Source: an uncultured Veillonella sp. (GTDB lineage Bacteria; Bacillota; Negativicutes; Veillonellales; Veillonellaceae). From it: a DNA stretch of 18,767 nucleotides. Shown piece by piece: positions 1 to 7,742 of the stretch. Made by a program: the position numbers and the translations under genes. The notes beneath the pieces are model-generated. The model had not been told where the DNA came from. It did no database searches and worked only from the letters and a program-made list of their open reading frames with translations. The stretch covers positions 1-18,767 of the forward strand of contig NZ_CALJON010000004.1 in NCBI RefSeq assembly GCF_937981445.1, written 5' to 3'. How positions within the stretch are numbered: the first letter of the stretch is position 1; each line of letters begins with the position of its first letter.

Positions 1-1280
1 CCTGATCCTGCAAAGAAATCCATAATAATAGAATTCGAATCCCCATATAACTGTAAGCACCGCTTTATTAGCTCCACTGGTTTTGGATAATCAAAATATG
101 CCTTTCCATCAAATAAATCTTTCAAATACTTTGTAGCATCTTGCGAATGCCCCACATCATCATATTTCCAAATTGTCATTGGAGTAATGCCTTGTTTCAC
201 TTCTGATAAAAATCTTTTAATTGAAGGTACATTATTTCCCTCTACCCCGAACCAAATCCTATTATCACTTACATATTCCTCAAAAGTGTCCTTATTCACT
301 CTCCAAGAGTAACCACTAGGTGGCATAACTTTTCTACCACTAGGTGTTGTAATCTCATAAATGTTAGATTCAACTGCTGGTCCTACAGATAAATCGCCTG
401 CTTTCCATAATCCACGAGAATCCTTATCAGGATTACTATACCGATTATTCGCTTCATCACTCCTTGGCAATCCATTACAAACAGCTAAATTAATATTTTT
501 AGCATAACAAAGAATATAGTCATGACTAGTAGAAAAATGTTTCTTCAAATTTACTGGTGCATAGGCACGCTCCCAAATAATCTGTGTTAAAAATCCATCT
601 TCCCCAAAAATCTCATCCATTAATAAACGTAAATTACCATCTTCATGATCATCAATTGATACAAAAACAACACCTGTATCTTTAAGCAGCTTTTTAGCTA
701 AATACAAGCGAGGATACATAAATGTTAACCATGCACTATGAGTTGCTTTTCCCTGAATTGACTTTAGCCGTGCTAATTCACTATCATTCAAATTAAACAT
801 GGCTTGTAGTTTTTCATCAGAATATTCAAATTTATCTGGATATATAAATCCATCACTTCCTGTATTATATGGGGGATCTATGTATATAACATCTATACTA
901 TTTTCATAATTATTTTGTAAGTGACGCAATACTTCAAGATTGTCTCCTGAGAAAAATAAGTTTTTACTACGTTGATTTTCTTTTTTACTATTGTGAATAA
1001 TATCTGGACAAATAACTGCGGTAGATGCTTCACCTGCTTGTTTTTTTGCATAATTTTTACCTATAAAATCAAGCTGGTATCCATCGATAAACTCATTAAT
1101 ATTATTTTTTTGTAACTCTTTCTGAAATTTCACTAAATCGAAGCTTGCTTCTTCAATAATACTTCCATTTTCATCAACTTTTTCTGATTTAAAAAAAGAA
1201 GGAAGCTTATTTTTTAATTCTTCTAAAAAAGCTGTACTAGATTCTACTGTCTTATTTTTTTCTATTGCATCTCGTATCAT
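1..1280 (-). CDS. mod: Type III restriction-modification DNA methyltransferase Mod, downstream copy (partial, C-terminus outside window)
   Basis: The gene runs off the left edge; about 426 N-terminal codons are present and open. It begins MIRDAIEKNK and carries the amino-methyltransferase motif IV DPPYNTGSDGF near residue 135. At the very edge it reaches motif I DFFAGSG. Motif IV before motif I is the beta-class order typical of Type III Mod subunits, which give the RM complex its sequence specificity and methylate adenine in hemimethylated fashion. The start is set by AAAGGGA about seven bases upstream. It lies 24 bases after the stop of the C-terminal frame at 1305-1730, so it is probably cotranscribed with the upstream copy. 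It aligns with that copy at a constant 1964-base offset. The first ~105 residues and residues ~324-342 differ clearly, whereas 472-752 is almost identical in DNA to 2436-2716. Any G-tract equivalent to that of the upstream copy would lie outside the window. Confidence 0.9.
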   Translation of the reverse strand, partial: MIRDAIEKNKTVESSTAFLEELKNKLPSFFKSEKVDENGSIIEEASFDLVKFQKELQKNNINEFIDGYQLDFIGKNYAKKQAGEASTAVICPDIIHNSKKENQRSKNLFFSGDNLEVLRHLQNNYENSIDVIYIDPPYNTGSDGFIYPDKFEYSDEKLQAMFNLNDSELARLKSIQGKATHSAWLTFMYPRLYLAKKLLKDTGVVFVSIDDHEDGNLRLLMDEIFGEDGFLTQIIWERAYAPVNLKKHFSTSHDYILCYAKNINLAVCNGLPRSDEANNRYSNPDKDSRGLWKAGDLSVGPAVESNIYEITTPSGRKVMPPSGYSWRVNKDTFEEYVSDNRIWFGVEGNNVPSIKRFLSEVKQGITPMTIWKYDDVGHSQDATKYLKDLFDGKAYFDYPKPVELIKRCLQLYGDSNSIIMDFFAGS

Positions 1281-1304
1281 AAAGTATCCCTTTACTAACT
1301 TATA

Positions 1305-1730
1305 TTAATAACGAGTAATAAGATTTATAGAGCAATCTAATTGACTTAGGGCCACTTCTAGCTCTCTATAAATTTCACCAAACAATGTGTGTCCATATAC
1401 CACAATAGATTGAACTATAATTTTATTGCAACCGATTTGATTAATCAAATCTTTAGTTTGCTCTGTTCCCCATCCATCAGCCAAAAGATATAATCTCTGA
1501 TTATTTATATATGGAACTTCGACATTAGCAAATTTCTTATACTCTATATCCACATCAAATTTATATCCATCCTTAACTAAATAAGTCCACAAAATTGTGT
1601 CCCATCCTGTAGCATCTCCCGTAAGACCTAAAGATTCACCAGAAAAAGAGGTAACCATATCATCATTAAAAAGCTTAGACGCTGCATCTTCAAACTCAAT
1701 TTTTTCAATCAGATTACCACTAAGCGGCAT
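1305..1730 (-). CDS. mod: C-terminal segment of the upstream Mod, separated from it by the poly-G frameshift
   Basis: This 141-codon open frame starts MPLSGNLIEK and ends NLITRY. It has no Shine-Dalgarno sequence of its own before the ATG at 1730. Its frame remains open upstream to the G-tract: with one extra G the reading passes GAG CCC CTA TCT GGC and continues through LGYKHYYLMPLSG into this frame. The content (GWDTILWTYLVKDGYKFD, then an acidic/hydrophobic pattern) resembles the conserved C-terminal region of Type III Mod proteins, as I know the family. It ends 24 bases before the next mod start, as expected for the true 3' end of the upstream gene. I therefore read it as the detached C-terminus of the gene at 1757-3244 rather than an independent hypothetical protein. 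Joined length would be about 646 residues. Confidence 0.85.
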   Translation of the reverse strand: MPLSGNLIEKIEFEDAASKLFNDDMVTSFSGESLGLTGDATGWDTILWTYLVKDGYKFDVDIEYKKFANVEVPYINNQRLYLLADGWGTEQTKDLINQIGCNKIIVQSIVVYGHTLFGEIYRELEVALSQLDCSINLITRY

Positions 1731-1756
1731 AAGATAATAATGCTTGTATCCTAAAT

Positions 1757-3244
1757 CTATGCTGCCAGATAGGGGCTCCCCCCCCCATCGATAATTTTCG
1801 ATATGCTTTTATCGAGACGGTATTTTGTAATTTCATCAATGGTTTTATACCCATCTTTATAAGCTACAGAATTCTCTTTTATTAGTTCTGGTAACTGTAC
1901 TAAAATATATTGCCGTTTTCCTTTATCTTCTGCATTTAATTGCATTACAGCATCCGCTGTTGTACCTGATCCTGCAAAGAAATCCATAATAATAGAATTC
2001 GAATCCCCATATAACTGTACGCACCGCTTTATTAACTCTACTGGTTTTGGATAATCAAAATATGATTTTCCATCAAACAAATCTTTTAAGCATTTAGTAG
2101 CATCTTGTGAATGGCCTACATCAGTATATTTCCAAATTGTCATTGGAGTAATGCCTTGCTTCACTTCTGATAAAAATCTTTTACTTGAAGGTACATTATT
2201 CCCCTCCACCCCGAACCAAATCCTATTATCTTTTACATGCTTGTCAAATACAGCCTTTGATAAGCTCCAACTCCTACCGCTTGGTGGTAATACTTTCCTC
2301 CCACTAGGTGTTGTAATTTCATAAATATTAGATTCAACTGCTGGTCCAACGGATAAATCAGCTGCTTTCCATAATCCACGAGAATCATTATCAGGATTGC
2401 TATACCTATTATTCGCTTCATCACTTCTTGGTAAACCATTACAAACAGCTAAATTAATATTTTTAGCGTAACAAAGAATATAGTCATGACTAGTAGAAAA
2501 ATGTTTCTTCAAATTTACTGGTGCATAGGCACGCTCCCAAATAATCTGTGTTAAAAATCCATCTTCCCCAAAAATCTCATCCATTAATAAACGTAAATTA
2601 CCATCTTCATGATCATCAATTGATACAAAAACAACACCTGTATCTTTAAGCAGCTTTTTAGCTAAATACAAGCGAGGATACATAAATGTTAACCATGCAC
2701 TATGAGTTGCTTTTCCTTGAATTGATTTTAACCTTGCTAATTCATTCTCATTCAAATTAAACATAGCTTGTAATTTTTCATCAGAATATTCAAATTTATC
2801 TGGATATATAAATCCATCACTCCCTGTATTATATGGAGGATCTATATACATAACATCTATGCTATTTTCATAATTATTTTGTAAGTGGCGTAATACTTCT
2901 AGATTGTCTCCTGAGAAAAATAAATTTTTACTTATTTTATTCTCCCCTTTACTATTATGATTTCTATCAGGAACTATTACTGTTAACGGTTGTTCCCCCG
3001 CTTGTCGTTTAGCATAATTTTTACCTACAAAGTCTAGATGATATCCATTTTTTATTTCATCTACATTATGTTCTTTTAAGGCATCAAGGAATTTTTGTGT
3101 ATCAAAATACCCTTTATTAATTACATTTCCATTTTCATCTTCTCTATAGCCGACATAAAAAGCTGGTAATACCTTTCTTAACTCATTATAAAATGCTATA
3201 TTAGACTTTACATCTTTATTGTATAAAATATTATCCTTAATCAT
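1757..3244 (-). CDS. mod: Type III DNA methyltransferase Mod, upstream copy, as read truncated after a poly-G tract
   Basis: The frame as read encodes 495 residues. Motif IV DPPY is at 135-138, followed by the variable target-recognition region (about 230-395), a PKP element at 400-402 and motif I DFFAGSGTT at 421-429. This is the beta-class order of Type III Mod proteins, which methylate adenine. The start at 3244 follows TGGAG about nine bases upstream. The last residues are not native: the frame passes through GGG GGG GGG (residues 487-489) and then stops after SPYLAA. Type III Mod proteins usually run past 600 residues. The missing C-terminus is present in the +1 frame immediately downstream (1305-1730), reached if the tract has 10 or 7 G. 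The catalytic motifs are intact, but loss of about 150 C-terminal residues should impair activity or Res interaction. That consequence is inferred. Confidence 0.92.
   Translation of the reverse strand: MIKDNILYNKDVKSNIAFYNELRKVLPAFYVGYREDENGNVINKGYFDTQKFLDALKEHNVDEIKNGYHLDFVGKNYAKRQAGEQPLTVIVPDRNHNSKGENKISKNLFFSGDNLEVLRHLQNNYENSIDVMYIDPPYNTGSDGFIYPDKFEYSDEKLQAMFNLNENELARLKSIQGKATHSAWLTFMYPRLYLAKKLLKDTGVVFVSIDDHEDGNLRLLMDEIFGEDGFLTQIIWERAYAPVNLKKHFSTSHDYILCYAKNINLAVCNGLPRSDEANNRYSNPDNDSRGLWKAADLSVGPAVESNIYEITTPSGRKVLPPSGRSWSLSKAVFDKHVKDNRIWFGVEGNNVPSSKRFLSEVKQGITPMTIWKYTDVGHSQDATKCLKDLFDGKSYFDYPKPVELIKRCVQLYGDSNSIIMDFFAGSGTTADAVMQLNAEDKGKRQYILVQLPELIKENSVAYKDGYKTIDEITKYRLDKSISKIIDGGGSPYLAA
1778..1786 (-). 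repeat. G9 homopolymer tract, probable phase-variation switch in mod
   Basis: Nine consecutive C on the plus strand are nine G in the coding strand of mod, following GAT and preceding AGCCCC. Three-frame reading: G9 stops at 1757; G8 stops shortly after, before 1721; G10 (or G7) is open into the 141-codon C-terminal frame and ends at 1305. Such long G-tracts are known slipped-strand mispairing sites in phase-variable Mod genes. Confidence 0.85.
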
Positions 3245-3293
3245 ATCCTTGCTCCATTATTTTACAAGTCAGTTTTCCTTATTTTAACATATA

Positions 3294-3322
3294 ATTATAT
3301 CATTAATAAAATAATTAATCAT
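3294..3322 (-). promoter_or_regulatory. Weak candidate promoter for mod
   Basis: The minus strand carries a perfect TATAAT at 3294-3299, about 50 bases before the mod start. The hexamer 17 bases upstream (ATGATT) matches the -35 consensus poorly, so only the -10 is convincing. Confidence 0.3.
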
Positions 3323-3405
3323 AAGCCCCTCTAGAGCAATATTGTCCCTCACATAAAACTCTATCAACGCTTCTACCTAAGATTATACTAACTCCCCCCT
3401 ACAAC

Positions 3406-3437
3406 AAAACGCCTAGTATTCACATACTAAGCGTTTT
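3406..3437 (-). terminator. Rho-independent terminator after the collagen-like membrane protein gene
   Basis: AAAACGC-C-TAGTAT and ATACTA-A-GCGTTTT form an inverted repeat of about 13 pairs around a TCAC loop. It ends in a T-rich run on both strands. It lies 36 bases beyond the stop at 3473, so it should end that transcript; it also isolates mod from upstream transcription. Confidence 0.75.
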
Positions 3438-3472
3438 ATTTATTTCTATTTATTTACTTCCTACGCCCTCTC

Positions 3473-4700
3473 CTACAGCTCATCTTTCAACTCAATGCTA
3501 GTTCCATCGAAGAAGGTAATTTTTCTAACTTCAAAGTCAATTGGCGTATTATCTTTAAAGTCAAAGTATAATAAACGATCATCATCATCGCTGCTATTTA
3601 ATCGCTCGCTTCTATACCAAGGACCATGATAGCCTGTTTCTTGAACATTGCTATGGAAGGTTACAGTCTTTTCAACGATGCGATTATATTCACCCACCCC
3701 CATAATGGTAACGGCTAGCTCAACGTCTTTCACTGGCTTTTCCATAGTTTTTATTTTTGCTATATAGAATAAATTGGGGTTAGTTGAAATGCGATTCAAT
3801 CGAATAATCAATTCATCTGCAGATACATATTTTGCTATTTCAGCTCTAATAGGCTCATTCACTTCATCAAGTTTCTTTTGATACGCATCATAAATCGTGG
3901 TCCATACTGCATCTGCATTAGCAATGGAATCAACCATCCAAGAGCCATTATCTAACTTACTCATTTCAAGCTCTACAGTCACTTCTGTACCAAGGTCTGG
4001 TAATTCATAGATAACTGAGGCTACTGCATGATTGCCTATTTTTTCAACAGACTCTATTTTTTTATATTTAAAGCGATCGAAGAATTTTTTATTAAAATTA
4101 AAACTATCAATCTTTCCATTTTTATCGGCGTCAGTCTTTTTACCTCGTATATAGTTTTCTAAATTCTTACTTACATTGTCTATATCACTCTGCATTTCAT
4201 CTTCATACTCATCAAGTATGTCTTCAATAATAGCGTCACTAGAACCTACCACTTGATAACGCGCCATGCTTTTAACAACGCCTGTAAGAATATCCTCTGA
4301 CACTTGGTCTACGTCCACATGTTGTGAAAAAGTACTCCAATCATGGTTCTCAATAGCCGCACCAATTTGCTTCAAGGAATAGGTTGGTGTTTGTTTATAG
4401 TAAAAATAACCGCCCAATGCGCCTACAATCAGCACTACTACAACTATAATGGCCGCAATGAGCCCCGTTTTCTTCTTCGCCCCTTGTGGTGCCATCATAG
4501 GACCCTGCGGACCTTGTGGTCCTTGAAAGCCTTGCGGACCTGGATACCCCTGTGGCCCTTGAGGACCCTGGGCCCCCTTGTGGATTTTGAGCCCCTTGAA
4601 AGCCTTGATTATTTTGATACGCCCCACCACTTGGTGCCGTAGAACCATTGGGGTTCATGGAATTATTAGGATTTACAGTTTGTTCATTATCGTTCATCAT
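3473..4700 (-). pseudogene. Collagen-like single-pass membrane protein, paralog A, frameshifted
   Basis: Two overlapping frames make one gene. The first starts MMNDNEQTVN at 4700 (GATGAGGTGG just upstream) and encodes an Asn/Gln/Gly-rich N-terminus. It then changes frame at a G5 run (plus-strand C 4573-4577). Removing one G restores about 408 residues: eight Gly-X-Y triplets (mostly GPQ, residues 45-68), a basic AKKK, one membrane segment (~79-101, rich in I/V/A) and a ~300-residue C-terminal domain. The positive-inside rule puts the collagen-like part in the cytoplasm and the large domain outside. The start of that domain (PTYSLKQIGAAIENHDW...VDVD) recalls DUF2939-type proteins; this is a tentative memory-based match. 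The function is unknown. It is a full-length homolog of the next gene upstream. The break may be a real mutation, switching, or a consensus error. Confidence 0.7.
4573..4577 (-). other. Frameshift point (G5 run) in paralog A
   Basis: As read, CAA GGG GGC CCA continues in a frame that loses the Gly-Pro-Gln periodicity and ends at 4395. With G4 the reading is CAA GGG GCC CAG GGT CCT, which gives regular GAQGPQGPQG. The periodicity in the second frame starts exactly here, which locates the lesion. Confidence 0.7.
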
Positions 4701-4769
4701 GCCACCTCATCACCTTACAATTTCATAGAAAATAACTATCGAATCATATTTAACATAACTATCTACATC

Positions 4770-4799
4770 ATATAACGCAGATTGCTCTAAATTAAGCAA
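4770..4799 (-). promoter_or_regulatory. Candidate promoter for paralog A
   Basis: On the minus strand TTGCTT (4794-4799) and TTATAT (4770-4775) are separated by 18 bases, about 70 bases upstream of the start at 4700. Both hexamers are imperfect. Confidence 0.35.
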
Positions 4800-4806
4800 A
4801 CTTACC

Positions 4807-4923
4807 TTATTTAAAATGCCTCCGCATTACTATCCTATTTAAAACGCCTGCTGCATCACGCATCGTATTAAAACTATCTCCGCATCACGCATCGTATTTA
4901 AAATGCTTCTGCATCATTCATCT
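4807..4923. repeat. Four degenerate 29-30 bp tandem repeats overlapping the 3' end of paralog B
   Basis: Units start at 4807, 4836, 4866 and 4895. Each begins TATT(T)AAAA and contains GCATCA(C/T) or a variant; units 2 and 3 both end GCATCACGCATCG. The last unit includes the stop codon and final codons of paralog B (reading MNDAEAF on the minus strand). The array therefore appears to be a duplication of that gene's 3' end into the spacer. Confidence 0.7.
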
Positions 4924-5956
4924 TCGTCTTCAATGCCAGCTCCGTGCCATCTGCAAATTCTACACGTTTTACCTTAAATGACATCTTCACATCATTAAAG
5001 TTATTCATATTCGCCGCCCGAAGTTTTTCATACATATCAGAATCCTCTACTAAACGATCAGAATAATAGTAAGTTCGCGTCGTATTTGTCATAGCAATAT
5101 TTGTATTTTTTAATACTGCTGGAACGCGCAACACTTCATTTTTATTAGAACCAATTCCTTCAAAGACAATGTCCCCTTCAATGGTACTTACTGATTTTTC
5201 CCCCACAGTCACAGCAATATTAACTTGTAAGTAGGTATACAATGGGGAATACGCATTGCGTCCCATACGGCGCAGTGTTGGTTTCACCTCTCCTATTTTA
5301 ACAGCTGCATCAATAGCCTCTTGTGTAGGCTTGTTTATTTCTGCCAGCTTAGCCTGTGCTATCTCATATAGTTCTTCACCAATATCCTCCGCGTTCGCAA
5401 GGGACATAATCTCCCAGGTACCATCGCTTAATTGAGTCATTTCAAGCTCTAAGGTAATCTCTTTGTCAAGCTTATTCTGCTTTAAAATAACATAGGCTAC
5501 GGCCTGTTTACCATGAGTTTCAACAGAATCTATTTTTACAAAATCAAATGTTTTATAGATGCGCTCCACAAGTTCTCGCTCGGTTACATCATCACCATAG
5601 CTTGTAGGGGCCTTTTTATTACGCAAAATATTTTCGATTTCAGCGCTTACATTATCTACTAAAATATCGAATTCTTCATTATCAAAAATTTCATCTTTGT
5701 CGGATTGCTTTATAGATGTATAGTTATCTGACATACCCATAACTAATAAACCAGCTACAAAGTCTTCTGCTACCTAATCTACATCAACTTGTGCATCAAA
5801 GGTATACCAATCATGTTCTTGTATGGCTCGCCCAATAAGTTTCAATGAATAGGTCGGTGTCCGCTTATAATACCAATAGCCACCTGCGGCACCACCAATA
5901 ATAACGACAATAAGTATTGCTACAATAGCAATAATGGTATTTCGCTTCTGTCCCAT
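4898..5956 (-). pseudogene. Single-pass membrane protein, paralog B, interrupted by an amber stop
   Basis: The start at 5956 (MGQKRNTIIAIV) has an ideal GGAGG seven bases upstream, which is better than the upstream in-frame ATG at 6016. A short basic N-terminus is followed by a membrane segment (residues ~6-28), then YWYYKRTPTYSLKLIGRAIQEHDW, closely matching paralog A. After VDVD the frame meets TAG (5774-5776) where paralog A has Q in VDVDQVSED. A CAG-to-TAG change explains this. Beyond the stop the frame stays open for about 290 codons and matches paralog A to its end, including a shared V-x-F-x-DGT-x-x-x-LK C-terminus. Total length with the stop read through is about 352 residues. There is no collagen-like part. 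Without suppression or internal initiation (ATG at 5740), only a 60-residue membrane stub is made. The function is unknown; the extracytoplasmic domain is perhaps DUF2939-like. Confidence 0.7.
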
Positions 5957-6051
5957 ACCTAGACCTCCAACCTCAACCCTTGCATAGCACCTCATACATA
6001 ACAACCTATTCCTCATTCGCTATGCATTACAATCTTTGCATATTTATTTTC

Positions 6052-6080
6052 ATTATACCTTTAAGTTGTCCAACTGTAAA
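6052..6080 (-). promoter_or_regulatory. Promoter of paralog B
   Basis: TTTACA (6075-6080) and a perfect TATAAT (6052-6057) on the minus strand have a 17-base spacer. They lie about 95 bases upstream of the start at 5956. Confidence 0.6.
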
Positions 6081-6117
6081 ATACATACTACTCATAAGAA
6101 ATAACTTTTCTGCACTC

Positions 6118-6144
6118 AATAAAAGCCTCTCGCCAGCTTTTATT
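6118..6144. other. Perfect 9-bp inverted repeat between divergent promoters
   Basis: AATAAAAGC (6118-6126) and GCTTTTATT (6136-6144) flank a nine-base loop. The 370-base stretch between the divergent genes holds this hairpin plus the two promoters. It resembles a bidirectional terminator but lies upstream of both promoters, so its role is unclear. Confidence 0.5.
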
Positions 6145-6199
6145 CAATCGCCCTAATTACTTTCCTATGTAATACATAATTTCCGCTCTTTACGCCCTA

Positions 6200-6228
6200 T
6201 TGACACAAACATTTGTTTGTAATAACAT
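6200..6228 (+). promoter_or_regulatory. Promoter of the Y-family polymerase operon with embedded LexA-like operator
   Basis: A perfect -35 TTGACA (6200-6205), a 17-base spacer and -10 TAACAT (6223-6228) form a sigma-A promoter about 100 bases before the start at 6327. The palindrome ACAAAC-ATTT-GTTTGT (6205-6220) fills the spacer. It fits the layout of the Gram-positive SOS box (CGAAC-N4-GTTCG), with A and T replacing the inner G and C symmetrically. Placement between -35 and -10 in front of an error-prone polymerase fits LexA repression; LexA itself is not in the window. Confidence 0.6.
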
Positions 6229-6326
6229 ATTTATAGGTAGTTATATCGTTTATTTGTTCGGTTATTTAAATGCTATTTGCCCTACTTAAAAGAGATGTTG
6301 TATCTATTGGATGTTGCGGAGGTCTT

Positions 6327-7742
6327 ATGTCTTTGATTAATTATGAATTAGAGCCAAAATCGGATATAGCCTTTGTGGACATGAAGTCTTTTTATGCCAG
6401 CGTGGAATGCGTAGAGCGCGGTCTTCATCCCCTCACGACCTCCCTCTGTGTAATGAGTCGCGCCGACAATTCAACAGGCCTTATCTTAGCATCCTCGCCG
6501 ACTTTCAAGAAAGTATTCGGTAAGGAAAATGTAAGTCGTGCCTATGACTTGCCCTTTTATGTAGACACGCGTAAGTTCAACTACAAAAGAGCCCTTCAAC
6601 AAGGGCTCCCCATTACACCAACGTTCGTAAAATATATTGAAGATTGGGCCAAACGTACACTCTTCGTGCCACCGCGCATGAGTGTGTATATTTTAAAAAA
6701 TCTTGAAGTACAACGTATTTTTCATAACTACGCAGCACCTGAAGATATTTGCCCCTATTCCATTGATGAAGGCTTCATTGATTTAACACAGTCACTCAAT
6801 TATTTTTTGCCTGACCCCCAATTAAGTCGCAAGAAAAAACTCGATATTGTGTCGGCTAAAATTCAACATGACATCTGGCAAACTACAGGAATTTACTCCA
6901 CCGTGGGCATGTCTAATGCCAATCCGCTACTAGCCAAACTCGCCCTTGATAATGAAGCAAAAACGACCGAAACAATGCGTGCTAATTGGTCCTACGAAGA
7001 TGTGTGTACCAAAGTCTGGAGTCTCCCTAAGCTCACAGACTTTTGGGGCATTGGCCGGCGTACAGCAGCTCATTTGAACCGCCTTCACATCTTTTCGATT
7101 AAAGACTTAGCCCAAAGCAATCCCGATATACTACAACGGGAGATGGGCATTATAGGCCTGCAACTTTGGTTTCATGCCAATGGCGTTGATGAAAGCAATG
7201 TACACATGCCTTACCGACCACAGTCTAAAGGCATTGGTAATTCCCAAATTTTGCCGCGCAACTATGACAAGCAGCACGAAATTGAACTCCTCTTAGCGGA
7301 AATGGCGGAACAAGTGGCCATTCGGCTAAGAAAAACACATCAACTAGCCCAATGTGTATCTATTTATATTGGCTTTTCAAAAGAGGTCGCTCAGCGCCCC
7401 TTACAAGGGCAAATGAAAATTCCTCCGTCACAACTGACAGATGACTTAGTGGCCCATGTAAAAACTCTATTTCGTAAGCATTATAAAGGTGGTGCCGTGC
7501 GACAAATAGGAGTGCGTTACTCCAAGCTAAGTAGTGATGAATATCGTATTACATCCCTATTCGAAGATGCGGACACTGTCGAAAAAAACTACAAACTGCA
7601 GCGTGCCATTGATAGTATTCGCGAACACCACGGTTTTGTATCCATCCAAAAAGGCTCCTCCTTATTATCCTATTCCCGCGCCATTAAGCGCAGTCGCCTT
7701 ATCGGTGGGCATTCAGCCGGTGGCTTGGATGGTCTCACATGA
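6327..7742 (+). CDS. Y-family error-prone DNA polymerase (UvrX/YqjW type, ImpB/MucB/SamB family)
   Basis: The protein has 471 residues from the ATG at 6327, chosen because GGAGG lies four bases upstream; an in-frame ATG at 6270 has no such site. Family hallmarks are FVDMKSFYASVE with the metal-binding D18, and SIDE at 145-148 with the second catalytic acidic pair. A WGIGRRTAAHL helix-hairpin-helix follows, then the little-finger region. Near the C-terminus ITSLFED resembles a beta-clamp binding peptide. The length and the C-terminal GGH-containing tail fit Bacillus UvrX/YqjW and plasmid SamB-like enzymes better than the shorter DinB. It should perform translesion synthesis during the SOS response. 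Its stop overlaps the YolD start by four bases (ATGA), so the two are translationally coupled, and the promoter has a LexA-like operator. Confidence 0.92.
   Translation: MSLINYELEPKSDIAFVDMKSFYASVECVERGLHPLTTSLCVMSRADNSTGLILASSPTFKKVFGKENVSRAYDLPFYVDTRKFNYKRALQQGLPITPTFVKYIEDWAKRTLFVPPRMSVYILKNLEVQRIFHNYAAPEDICPYSIDEGFIDLTQSLNYFLPDPQLSRKKKLDIVSAKIQHDIWQTTGIYSTVGMSNANPLLAKLALDNEAKTTETMRANWSYEDVCTKVWSLPKLTDFWGIGRRTAAHLNRLHIFSIKDLAQSNPDILQREMGIIGLQLWFHANGVDESNVHMPYRPQSKGIGNSQILPRNYDKQHEIELLLAEMAEQVAIRLRKTHQLAQCVSIYIGFSKEVAQRPLQGQMKIPPSQLTDDLVAHVKTLFRKHYKGGAVRQIGVRYSKLSSDEYRITSLFEDADTVEKNYKLQRAIDSIREHHGFVSIQKGSSLLSYSRAIKRSRLIGGHSAGGLDGLT

Noticed and set aside
1305..1730. Independent 141-residue hypothetical protein between the mod genes
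   Set aside because: It has no ribosome binding site, its frame is open back to the G9 tract and its content fits a Mod C-terminus; it is better read as part of the upstream mod.
4573..4577. G5 run in the collagen-like gene as a phase-variation switch
   Set aside because: Five bases is short for frequent slippage; an ordinary mutation or a consensus error is more likely, so only the frameshift is reported.
4343..4775. Plus-strand open frames opposite the collagen-like gene
   Set aside because: They mirror the Gly-Pro-Gln coding repeats (Leu/Arg/Trp-rich shadows) and lack start signals.
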